Shown here: positions 25,684 to 33,386 of the stretch, piece after piece
Layout of the letters: every line of letters begins with the position of its first letter
Numbering within the stretch: position 1 is the stretch's first letter
DNA from: Aureimonas sp. AU22
GTDB taxonomy: Bacteria > Pseudomonadota > Alphaproteobacteria > Rhizobiales > Rhizobiaceae
Length of the DNA: 64,000 bases
Direction of reading: 5' to 3'
Assembly (NCBI RefSeq): GCF_001463745.1
Contig: NZ_BBWJ01000004.1
Location: 310,001 to 374,000 of the forward strand
Position numbers and translations under genes: made by a program
Notes under the pieces: generated by a model
Database searches by the model: none
Told to the model about the DNA's origin: nothing
The model's input: the letters and a program-made list of their open reading frames with translations, nothing else

Positions 25684-26367
25684 CTACACGCCGTCAATGC
25701 AGCCGATATAGTCGCCGGACGCACGCGCCCGCGCCTCCACCGTACCGGCCAGACGCCTCAAGCCGGCGGACGGATTGGCGGGATCGCGCGTCAGCGGCGC
25801 CGGCAGGCTGACGGCCAGGAGGGCGGCCTGGCGCGCGGTGAGCCCGGACGCCGGGCGGTTGAAGTAGTATCGCGACGCCGCCCCGATGCCGTAGATGCCG
25901 TTCCCCCATTCGGCGACGTTGAGGTAGATCTCCATGGTCCGGCTCTTCGACCACACGAGGTCCGCATAGAGCGCCAGCGGCAGTTCCAGGCCCTTGCGCA
26001 CGAACGACCGGCCGTTCCAGAGAAACAGGTTCTTCACCGTCTGCATGGGGATCGTCGAAGCGCCCCGCCCGGCCTCGCCGTCGCCGATCGCCCGATCGAC
26101 CACCGTGCGCATGGCGCTCCAGTCCACTCCGCCATGGAAGCAGTACTGCCCGTCCTCCGACATCATCACCGAGCGTACGAGGACCGGGGCGATCTCCGAG
26201 AGCGGCGTCCACTCGCGCTCGAAGGGCTGGAAGGAGAAATGCTCGGCCAGCATCAGGGTCGAGATCGGGCGAACGACCGGCAGCGCATAGATCGGCACGA
26301 GAAGCGCGGGGATGGCGACCAGAAGCACGATCACGAACGCGGCGACATGGAGCATGCGTCGGATCAT
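25684..26367 (-). CDS. mtgA: Monofunctional biosynthetic peptidoglycan transglycosylase
   Basis: 227-residue GT51 enzyme that polymerises lipid II into glycan strands in the periplasm. One N-terminal membrane anchor (VAAFVIVLLVAIPALLVPIYA) is followed by the catalytic motifs SEDGQYCFHGGVDW and RGASTIPMQTVKNLFLW, then MEIYLNVAEWGNGIYGI. No transpeptidase domain follows, so it is the stand-alone MtgA type and not a class A penicillin-binding protein. Confidence 0.95.
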   Translation of the reverse strand: MIRRMLHVAAFVIVLLVAIPALLVPIYALPVVRPISTLMLAEHFSFQPFEREWTPLSEIAPVLVRSVMMSEDGQYCFHGGVDWSAMRTVVDRAIGDGEAGRGASTIPMQTVKNLFLWNGRSFVRKGLELPLALYADLVWSKSRTMEIYLNVAEWGNGIYGIGAASRYYFNRPASGLTARQAALLAVSLPAPLTRDPANPSAGLRRLAGTVEARARASGDYIGCIDGV

Positions 26368-26522
26368 TCGTGTCCTGTCTTGGGCGAGAGGGCGGAAGGC
26401 GCTCGCCTCTCATAGCAAAGCCTGGGAAACCCCGGCAACACATCCGCTTCCCCCTTGCCGCCCGCGGCGATGATGGGCACACACATCCCCGTTAGCGACC
26501 ACGAGGACACGAGACGCAACCG

Positions 26523-27437
26523 ATGAGCCAGACCGTGGACCCGTCCCTCGACAAGCGCCTCGGCGAAGCCGCAGAACGCCTGGAAGCGGGGCTTGCCGCT
26601 GCCCTGTCCGGCTCGTCCTTCCTGCTCGCCGGCGCGCCCGAGCGGCTGCTCGCGGCCATGCGGCACGGGACGCTCGACGGCGGCAAGCGGCTTCGCCCGT
26701 TCCTGGTCGAGGAGACGGCCGCCCTCTTCGGAGCCGACCCCGCCTTTGCCGCGCCGGTCGCCTTGGCGCTCGAATGCATCCACTGCTACTCGCTGATCCA
26801 CGACGACCTGCCGGCCATGGACGACGACGACCTGCGCCGCGGCCGCCCGACGGTCCACCGTGCCTACGACGAGGCGACGGCGATTCTCGCCGGCGACGCG
26901 TTGCTGACGCTCGCCTTTGGCCTCGTCGCCGAGACGCAGGCGCCGATCGAGCCTGCCGCCCAGCTGACGCTCATTCGCCTTCTGTCGCGCGAGGCCGGTG
27001 CGGCCGGCATGGCGGGTGGACAGGCGCTCGACCTCGCGGCCGAGACGGCGACTCTGGACGAGGCCGAGATCGCCCGTATGCAGGCGATGAAGACCGGTGC
27101 GCTGATCGCCTTCGCGGCGGAGGCCGGCGCGGTCGTTGGAGGCGCCTCGCCCGCCGAGCGCAAGACGCTGCGGCGGTACGGCGAGATCGTCGGCCTCGCC
27201 TTCCAGCTCGCCGACGACCTTCTCGACGAGACCGCCGACGCCGCGACGCTCGGCAAGGCGGCCGGCAAGGATGCCGCGCGCGGCAAGAAGACCCTGCCCG
27301 CCCTTCGCGGGATCGACTGGACGCGCGCCGAGCTCGATCGCCTGGTGGCGGAGGCCGAGGCGCTGCTCGACCCCTTCGGCACGCGCGGCGAGACCTTGCG
27401 CCAGACCGCACGCTTCGTCGCGTGGCGAGCCAAGTGA
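26523..27437 (+). CDS. ispA: Polyprenyl (farnesyl diphosphate) synthase
   Basis: 304-residue trans-isoprenyl diphosphate synthase. The first aspartate-rich motif is at D94-D100 (HDDLPAMDDDDLRRG) and the second at 231-235 (LADDLLDE). Both bind magnesium-diphosphate. GGKRLRP near 53-59 binds isopentenyl diphosphate. The two-residue insertion in the first motif (DD-x4-D) is the bacterial type seen in IspA. Chain length (C15 versus C20) cannot be fixed with certainty. The stop overlaps the azlC GTG start. Confidence 0.92.
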   Translation: MSQTVDPSLDKRLGEAAERLEAGLAAALSGSSFLLAGAPERLLAAMRHGTLDGGKRLRPFLVEETAALFGADPAFAAPVALALECIHCYSLIHDDLPAMDDDDLRRGRPTVHRAYDEATAILAGDALLTLAFGLVAETQAPIEPAAQLTLIRLLSREAGAAGMAGGQALDLAAETATLDEAEIARMQAMKTGALIAFAAEAGAVVGGASPAERKTLRRYGEIVGLAFQLADDLLDETADAATLGKAAGKDAARGKKTLPALRGIDWTRAELDRLVAEAEALLDPFGTRGETLRQTARFVAWRAK

Positions 27438-28147
27438 CCTCGTCCCACGCCGAGGTGGAGCCTGGGGCCGAAGTCGCGGCCGGGCTTCGGCAGGTGCTGC
27501 CCGTCCTGATCGCCGTCGCGCCCTTCGGCATGGTGTTCGGCGCGCTGGCGATGGACGCCGGGCTGACCACGCTTCAGGCCATGGGGTTTTCCGCGGCGAT
27601 CTACGCGGGTGCCTCGCAGCTCGTGGTGCTGCAGCTCGTGGCGCTGGGCACGCCGCTCTGGTCGATCCTTGTCGCCGTCGTCGCGCTGAACTTCCGCCAC
27701 GTCCTGTATTCCGCCTCGCTCGGGCGGCGGCTCGGGCGGTTCAACACGGGCGAGAAGGCGCTCGCCTTCTATTTCTTGGTCGATCCGATCTTCGCGGCCG
27801 CCGAGGAACGCGCAGCGCACCGACCACTGACGAAGCGGTTCTATTTCACCTATGCTGTGCTGCTCTACCTCGCCTGGCTCGCCTCGACCTATGCCGGCAT
27901 CGCCTTCGGCAAGCTGATCGGCGACCAGCGCGCGATCGGTCTCGACGTCCTCCTGCCGATCTACTTCCTGGCCCTGACGCTCGGTTTCCGGCGACGTGCC
28001 GGTTTCGCCGTCGTCTTCGTCGTCTCGGCCATCACCTCGGTCGTCGTCTACCTCACGCTCGGCTCGCCCTGGCACGTGACGATCGGCGGTCTCGCCGGCA
28101 TCGCAGCCGCCGTCCTGCGCACCCCGCCGGAGAGGAGCGTGCCGTGA
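27434..28147 (+). CDS. azlC: Branched-chain amino acid exporter, large subunit AzlC
   Basis: 237 residues from GTG 27434, which overlaps the ispA stop (GTGA). The AzlC family opening GLRQVLPVLIAVAPFGMVFGALA is followed by AAIYAGASQLVVLQLVA and LNFRHVLYSASL, the family signatures. Seven or so membrane helices are expected. With AzlD it forms a two-component exporter for branched-chain amino acids and analogues. A second in-frame GTG lies at 27455. The frame also stays open far upstream inside ispA, as shadow sequence. Confidence 0.92.
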   Translation: MTSSHAEVEPGAEVAAGLRQVLPVLIAVAPFGMVFGALAMDAGLTTLQAMGFSAAIYAGASQLVVLQLVALGTPLWSILVAVVALNFRHVLYSASLGRRLGRFNTGEKALAFYFLVDPIFAAAEERAAHRPLTKRFYFTYAVLLYLAWLASTYAGIAFGKLIGDQRAIGLDVLLPIYFLALTLGFRRRAGFAVVFVVSAITSVVVYLTLGSPWHVTIGGLAGIAAAVLRTPPERSVP

Positions 28148-28440
28148 CCGAGATCTGGTTCCTCGCGATCCTCGCCGCGATCCTGACCTACGGCACGCGC
28201 GTCGCCGGCCATCTCGTCCTGTCGCGCTTCGAGCACGTTCCGCCGCGCGTCGAGGCCGCCCTCGATGCCGTGCCGCCCGCCATGCTCATCACGATCGTCA
28301 CCCCCGTCTTCGTCGACGGCGGCTGGACGGAACGCCTGGTGATCGTCGCCGCCGGCCTTCTGTCGCTGCGCCTCTCGGTGCTGGCGAGCGTGACGGCGGG
28401 CTGCGTCGCCATGGCGACCCTGCGCCATGTCGGGCTCTGA
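28144..28440 (+). CDS. azlD: Branched-chain amino acid exporter, small subunit AzlD
   Basis: 98 residues from GTG 28144, overlapping the azlC stop by four bases. Four hydrophobic helices; ILTYGTRVAGHLVLSRFEHVPPRVEAALDAVPPAML is split by the conserved Arg/Pro region of AzlD proteins. Acts with AzlC in the inner membrane. Confidence 0.92.
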   Translation: MTEIWFLAILAAILTYGTRVAGHLVLSRFEHVPPRVEAALDAVPPAMLITIVTPVFVDGGWTERLVIVAAGLLSLRLSVLASVTAGCVAMATLRHVGL

Positions 28441-28488
28441 CCTGGCGTTCGGGCAGAGACGACAAGCGTCGACACGCCCCAGCGCAGA

Positions 28489-29343
28489 CTACCGGTTGCG
28501 CGTGACGACGCAGGAGCCGCCGACGCCGCGATACTTCGCGCAGAAGGCGTCCGCCTCTTTGCGCGAATTGGCGCCGATGCGAACGGCGGTGATCCGGCGA
28601 GGACCCGAGATCGGCCGGGCTCGCATCACGATCGGCTCGACGCCGCCGAGGACGCCGGGATACCGGTCCTGCAGCTTGCGATAGATGCGCACCGCGATCG
28701 CTTCGTTGGGGTGACCCGCGACCTGCGCGCCCCAGGGCCGCATCGGCGCGCTTTCGGCCACCGCGAAGACCGCGCGCGTCGGCAGGATCGGCAGCCGGCG
28801 GCAGGCGACCGCGAACTCGAGATCGGCCACCAGCGGCTTGACCTCCGCCTCCCGCTTCTCCTCGCGGAACCAGGCGGCGGGCTGGGCGGTGATCGAGAGG
28901 ACATAGTCCTCGGTCTCGTAGGGAAGCCGCCCGCCCGACGCCATCCAGCGCTTCACGCGATTGATGCCGCCATTGTAGGCCGCGGCGGCAAGGCCCCAGG
29001 ATCCGAGCTCGGCGCGCAGGTCGCGAAGATACGTCGCCGAATGACGCAGGGCCTGTTCCTTGTCGTAGGGGTCGGCGAGGCCCCGTTCTTTCGCGGTGTA
29101 GGGCATGAACTGGGCGATGCCCTGCGCGCCGACCGGCGAGCGCGCGCCCTCGTCGAAGCGTGATTCCTTCCAGATCAGCCGGGCGAAGAAGTCCGGCACC
29201 ATGCCGACGGCGGCCGCGTTCTCGGCAATGAGATCGCAGATCTGCCCGACGCGCGGGTCCGCCTTCGGCTCGGCCGCCGTCGCGCTTCCGGCCCCGAGCG
29301 CTGCGCCGGCGACCGCAAGTGTCAGGAGGGCCCGCCGGATCAT
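28489..29343 (-). CDS. Lytic murein transglycosylase (SLT domain)
   Basis: 284 residues. The signal peptide [24 protein letters not shown] is followed by the lysozyme-like domain. Catalytic E60 is in [10 protein letters not shown], followed by [10 protein letters not shown] and AAAYNGG, the three goose-lysozyme-type motifs. It cleaves glycan strands with 1,6-anhydro ring formation. The C-terminal 120 residues are less conserved and end with two cysteines ([14 protein letters not shown]) that may form a disulfide. The start overlaps the ispG stop (ATGA), so it is translated with ispG. Confidence 0.9.
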   Translation of the reverse strand: MIRRALLTLAVAGAALGAGSATAAEPKADPRVGQICDLIAENAAAVGMVPDFFARLIWKESRFDEGARSPVGAQGIAQFMPYTAKERGLADPYDKEQALRHSATYLRDLRAELGSWGLAAAAYNGGINRVKRWMASGGRLPYETEDYVLSITAQPAAWFREEKREAEVKPLVADLEFAVACRRLPILPTRAVFAVAESAPMRPWGAQVAGHPNEAIAVRIYRKLQDRYPGVLGGVEPIVMRARPISGPRRITAVRIGANSRKEADAFCAKYRGVGGSCVVTRNR

Positions 29344-30605
29344 TCCGCCGCGGCGGGCCGCCCGAAGCGGCGATCGATATAGGCGAGCACCATCTGATGG
29401 AATTCCGCCGCGATGTTGGCGCCGCGCAGCGTCGCCACCTTCTCGCCGTCCATGTAGACCGGCGCGGACGGAACCTCCGCGGTGCCGGGCAGCGAGATGC
29501 CGATATCGGCATGCTTGGATTCGCCCGGGCCGTTGACAATGCAGCCCATCACCGCAACCGACAGGGCCTCGACGCCGGGATAGCGCTCGCGCCATACCGG
29601 CATGTTGACCCGGATGTCGGTCTGGATCGTCTCCGCGAGTTCCTGGAAGAGGGTCGATGTGGTCCGTCCGCAGCCGGGACAAGCCGCCACGATCGGGATG
29701 AACTGCCGGAAGCCCATGGTCTGCAGGATTTCCTGCGCGACCTGTACCTCCTTGGTACGATCGCCGCCGGGCTCGGGCGTCAGCGAGACGCGGATCGTGT
29801 CGCCGATCCCCTCCTGCAGGAGGATGCCGAGCGCCGCCGACGAGGCGACGATGCCCTTCGACCCCATGCCGGCCTCCGTCAAGCCGAGGTGCAGGGCATG
29901 GTCGGTGCGACGCGACAGGTCGCGGTAGACGGCGATGAGATCCTGGACGTTGGAGACCTTGGCCGAGAGGATGATCTTCTCGCGCGCGAGCCCCGTTTCC
30001 TCCGCAAGCGCCGCCGAGTGCAGCGCCGACTGAATGATCGATTCGCGCATCACGGCCCGTGCCCCGAGCGGCTTGGCGAGCTTGGAGTTCTCGTCCATCA
30101 ACCGCGTCAGCAGCTCCTGGTCGAGCGAGCCCCAGTTGACGCCGATGCGCACCGGCTTGTCGTGCCGGATCGCCATTTCGATGATCTCGACGAACTGCCG
30201 GTCCTTCTTGTCCTTGAAGCCGACATTGCCGGGATTGATGCGGTACTTGGCGAGCGCCGCCGCGCAATCCGGATGATCAGCGAGCAGCTTGTGGCCGATG
30301 TAGTGGAAGTCGCCGACGAGCGGCACGTCGATGCCGAGGCGCTGGAGCCGGTCGCGGATGCGCGGCACGGCGGCGGCGGACTCGTTGCGGTCCACCGTGA
30401 TGCGCACGATCTCCGACCCCGCCTTGGCGAGTTCGGCGACCTGGCGGACCGTGGCGTCCACGTCGGCCGTGTCCGTATTGGTCATCGACTGAACGATGAC
30501 GGGCGACGGGCCGCCGACCACCACGCCGCCGACATCGACGCCGACCGTCCGGCGGCGCGGAAGGGGATCGGCCAGAACCGGGTCGACGGGGGCTTGCAGC
30601 GTCAT
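29340..30605 (-). CDS. ispG: 4-hydroxy-3-methylbut-2-en-1-yl diphosphate synthase
   Basis: 421-residue enzyme of the MEP isoprenoid pathway. It opens its substrate ring with electrons from a 4Fe-4S cluster held by C309, C312 (CPGCGRT), C355 and E362 (GCIVNGPGE). The N-terminal TIM barrel shows [16 protein letters not shown] and [11 protein letters not shown] 30605 is taken as start; a TTG at 30620 is in frame. With ispA at 26.5 kb the window carries two isoprenoid steps, in separate transcripts. Confidence 0.96.
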   Translation of the reverse strand: MTLQAPVDPVLADPLPRRRTVGVDVGGVVVGGPSPVIVQSMTNTDTADVDATVRQVAELAKAGSEIVRITVDRNESAAAVPRIRDRLQRLGIDVPLVGDFHYIGHKLLADHPDCAAALAKYRINPGNVGFKDKKDRQFVEIIEMAIRHDKPVRIGVNWGSLDQELLTRLMDENSKLAKPLGARAVMRESIIQSALHSAALAEETGLAREKIILSAKVSNVQDLIAVYRDLSRRTDHALHLGLTEAGMGSKGIVASSAALGILLQEGIGDTIRVSLTPEPGGDRTKEVQVAQEILQTMGFRQFIPIVAACPGCGRTTSTLFQELAETIQTDIRVNMPVWRERYPGVEALSVAVMGCIVNGPGESKHADIGISLPGTAEVPSAPVYMDGEKVATLRGANIAAEFHQMVLAYIDRRFGRPAAAE

Positions 30606-30808
30606 CGGGGTCCGTCTCAAGGATCAGTCGGGGCGCAGCCGTGCGGCGCGCCTCGGCAGGATGGGTCGAGGCCTATATCGCCGTTCGTCTCGTCCATGAA
30701 AAGAGGATCATCGTGTCGCGACCGTGACGGTCGGCGCCGCGGGGCTTGCCCGACCTCCTCCACGCCCCTATTGCGGCCACGGGTTCCCCCAAGCCAACCG
30801 GAGATCCG

Positions 30809-30967
30809 ATGCCACCCGGCGCCGCCCTTGCCCTCTTCGCGTTCCTCATGCTGGCCGCGCTCCTGCCGATCTGGCCGTGGTCGCGCGGCTGGAGCTACCG
30901 CCCGGCCATCGCATTCGGCGTCTTCTTCACGGTCGTGGTGATGGCCTGGGTCACGGTGCTCATCTGA
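30809..30967 (+). CDS. 52-residue membrane microprotein, DUF3309-like paralogue
   Basis: MPPGAALALFAFLMLAALLP opens the first helix, followed by IWPWSRGWSYRP and a second helix ending VVVMAWVTVLI. A GGAGA site lies six bases before ATG 30809. The central P-x-W-x-x-SR-x-W-x-Y-x-P pattern and exact 52-residue length match the DUF3309 gene 89 bases downstream, so the pair is a tandem duplication. Two helices joined by an aromatic, basic turn suggest an inner-membrane hairpin. No EcfG promoter precedes this copy. Function unknown. Confidence 0.7.
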   Translation: MPPGAALALFAFLMLAALLPIWPWSRGWSYRPAIAFGVFFTVVVMAWVTVLI

Positions 30968-30993
30968 CCGCGGTGCATGCGCGTCGCGCCGGC

Positions 30994-31018
30994 GGAACCG
31001 GTGCGACATAACGTCGTT
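30994..31018 (+). promoter_or_regulatory. EcfG-type (general stress response) promoter of the DUF3309 gene
   Basis: GGAAC (30994-30998), a 16-base spacer, then CGTT (31015-31018): an exact match to the EcfG consensus. Start expected near 31025, about 30 bases before the ATG at 31056. Confidence 0.8.
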
Positions 31019-31055
31019 GTGATGGCGTCCGGTCTCGCGTCACAAGGAGTTGCGT

Positions 31056-31214
31056 ATGTCTCTCGGAACCATCCTCCTCATCATCCTCATCCTGCTCCTC
31101 ATCGGTGCCTTTCCGGGATGGGGCTATTCCCGGTCCTGGGGCTATGGACCGAGCGGCATTCTCGGCTTCCTGCTGGTGGTCGTCCTCGTCCTGCTCCTGC
31201 TCGGCCGTATCTGA
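31056..31214 (+). CDS. DUF3309 family membrane microprotein
   Basis: 52 residues: MSLGTILLIILILLLIGAFP, then the turn GWGYSRSWGYGPSG, then a second Val/Leu-rich helix ending LLLLGRI. This is a textbook DUF3309 sequence, a family common in alphaproteobacteria and without known function. A strong AAGGAG site lies seven bases before the ATG. The EcfG promoter places it in the general stress response. It is too short for routine gene finders set at 60 residues. Confidence 0.85.
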   Translation: MSLGTILLIILILLLIGAFPGWGYSRSWGYGPSGILGFLLVVVLVLLLLGRI

Positions 31215-31242
31215 CGCCTTTTTCGTCGGTTGCCGGAGGCCT

Positions 31243-32451
31243 TCAGGCTTCCGGCGGCCGATCGGCGCCGCCAGTCAGCGGCGACAGCGCCAGGATCACG
31301 AGCAGGCAGGCACTGAGCCCTAGGAACACGGCCTGAAAGCCGAAATGCTCGGCGAGGTAGCCGATCGCCGAGGGCGCGATCAGGATGCCGGAGTAGCCGA
31401 TCGTCGTCGCCATCGAGATGCCGACGCCGGGCTTCAGCCCCGGTACGTTGCCCGCCGCCGAGAAGGCGATCGGCGCGATGTTCGACAGGCCGATGCCGAG
31501 AAGCGCAAAGCCGAGGATCGCCACGGTCAGGTTCGGCGCCAGCCCGACGATGGTCAGCGCGCCGATGCCGGCGAGCGCCGAGAGGCGCAGAGTGCGGACC
31601 GCGCCGAGCCGGTCGCGGATGCCGTCGCCGAGGAACCGGAACAGCGCCATGACGGCGGAGAAGGCGGCGAAGGCGAAGCCCGACATGGCGACGTCCGCGC
31701 CGAGCTCCGAGCGCAGGTAGATCGCGCTCCAGTCGATCGTCGCCCCTTCCGGTACCATGCCGAACAAGGCGCAGACCCCGATGCCAATGACGGCGAGCCG
31801 CGCGCCGGAGGTTGCTCCCGGCGTGCCCTTCCCGTCCGTCGCCCTTGCCGTGGTCTCCGCGGCGTCGCGGTCTTCCAGCATCGACCGGCCGATCGGCCAG
31901 AGTGCGGCAAGAAGGATCGCCGCGACGAGGACGAAGTGCCCGACGCTTCCGAGCGACACGATCAGGAAGCCGCCCGTCGCGGCGCCGATGAAGCCTCCGA
32001 CCGACCAGAAACCGTGACACGACGACATGATGGCGCGCGGGCGCTGCCGCTCCACCGACACGGCGTTGGCGTTCATCGCGACATCCATCCCGCCCATGGC
32101 CGCGCCGAAGAGAAGGATGGCGAGGCCGGCGGTCGCGACGTTGGGCGCCAGGACGAGGATGGGCAGAGAGATCGCGAGCACCGCATGCATCACGAGCGAG
32201 GTCTGGCGTGAGCCGAAGCGCGCGGTCGCCGCGCCGAGGAGCGGCATCGCCAGGACAGCGCCGAGACCGAATGCAAGGATCATGAGGCCTAGCTGCGCTT
32301 CCGAAAGCCCGAGACGCTGCTGCAGCAGCGGGATCTGGGGCGTCCAGTTCCCGAGCACGAAGCCGTTGGCGAGAAAGGCGGCAGAGACGGCCAACCGCTC
32401 GCGCGGCCACGCATGCCGCCAGGATACGGGACGAAGTGCGTCGGCGGTCAT
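31243..32451 (-). CDS. MFS transporter
   Basis: 402-residue inner-membrane protein with about 12 helices. The first conserved loop of the major facilitator family appears as GAATARFGSRQTS, and the layout (FLANGFVLGNWTPQIPLLQQRLGLSEAQLG at the start) resembles the YbjJ/FucP-like group. The start ATG overlaps the stop of the upstream DeoR gene, so the regulator and transporter are coupled. The pairing suggests uptake or export of a sugar or related small molecule; the substrate is unknown. Confidence 0.88.
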   Translation of the reverse strand: MTADALRPVSWRHAWPRERLAVSAAFLANGFVLGNWTPQIPLLQQRLGLSEAQLGLMILAFGLGAVLAMPLLGAATARFGSRQTSLVMHAVLAISLPILVLAPNVATAGLAILLFGAAMGGMDVAMNANAVSVERQRPRAIMSSCHGFWSVGGFIGAATGGFLIVSLGSVGHFVLVAAILLAALWPIGRSMLEDRDAAETTARATDGKGTPGATSGARLAVIGIGVCALFGMVPEGATIDWSAIYLRSELGADVAMSGFAFAAFSAVMALFRFLGDGIRDRLGAVRTLRLSALAGIGALTIVGLAPNLTVAILGFALLGIGLSNIAPIAFSAAGNVPGLKPGVGISMATTIGYSGILIAPSAIGYLAEHFGFQAVFLGLSACLLVILALSPLTGGADRPPEA

Positions 32452-33284
32452 CGGGTCGTGTCCTCAAGGGTGCGCGCGTTTGCGCGGCGAATGGCGGCGG
32501 TTTCGGCATCGGCGCGGGTGACTGCCACCCCCTTCGCCAGGAAGGGCTCCAGCGCTGCGACCGGACAATCGTGCTCGACGAAGAGATGCGCCCGCTGGTC
32601 GATCGGGGTGACATGAAACGATGCGGCGGTGCCGATCTTCTCGTTGGTGACGGCGACGGCGATCTCGCCGGCCCGTGCGGCCAGCAGCGCCTTGAGGTCG
32701 GCCTCCTCGAGATCGTGCGAGGTGACCCCCGCCCCCGCATCGACGCCGCACACGCCGAGCACCAGCACGGACGGTCGCATCCGCTCCGCCTCGCGCAGCG
32801 TCTGCGCCCCGAGGCACGCGCCGCTGACCGGATCGAGACGCCCGCCGAGCAGCACCACGGACACGCCTCGCTTGTCCTGCAGGGCGCAAGCGATGGACGG
32901 GGTGTTGGTGATCACCGTCAGCCCCGAATCCGCCGGCAGGGCCTGGGCCACGGCCATATTCGCGGAACCGGCATCGATGAAAAGCGACGAACCCGGCATG
33001 ATCGTGCGAGCGATCGCACGACCCAGAAGAACCTTGCGACAGCGATCCCGTGTGAGACGCTCGTTGAGCGAGCCATCCACGGGCGCTGGCGGAAGCGCTC
33101 CGCCATAGACACGGCGGCACTCGTCGCGCGCGGCGAGCTCTCGCAGATCCCGGCGCACGGTGTCCTCCGACACGCCGAAGTTGGCGGCCAGCTGGACCGC
33201 GAGCACCCGGCCGTCCCGCTTCAACCATTCGCGGATCACGGCCTGCCGCTGTTCGGCCAAGAGATGTGGCGAAGCCTCGCCCAT
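32448..33284 (-). CDS. DeoR family transcriptional regulator
   Basis: 278 residues from ATG 33284. The N-terminal helix-turn-helix is VLAVQLAANFGVSEDTVRRDLREL (about 31-54), the DeoR signature. The C-terminal sugar-phosphate-sensing domain follows, with FIDAGSANMAVAQAL and VLGVCGVDAGAGVTSHDLEEADLK. The family usually represses sugar or nucleoside catabolism and is released by a phosphorylated sugar. It is read with the MFS gene and probably controls this operon. Confidence 0.9.
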   Translation of the reverse strand: MGEASPHLLAEQRQAVIREWLKRDGRVLAVQLAANFGVSEDTVRRDLRELAARDECRRVYGGALPPAPVDGSLNERLTRDRCRKVLLGRAIARTIMPGSSLFIDAGSANMAVAQALPADSGLTVITNTPSIACALQDKRGVSVVLLGGRLDPVSGACLGAQTLREAERMRPSVLVLGVCGVDAGAGVTSHDLEEADLKALLAARAGEIAVAVTNEKIGTAASFHVTPIDQRAHLFVEHDCPVAALEPFLAKGVAVTRADAETAAIRRANARTLEDTTR

Positions 33285-33386
33285 GGAACGTCTCCTCGTT
33301 CGGAGACCCTCCATGCACGTTCATGCGCGTTCGGTCAAACCGGATGAACTCGGCATCAGTCCGGGCTCATTCCGACAAGCAGGCGC

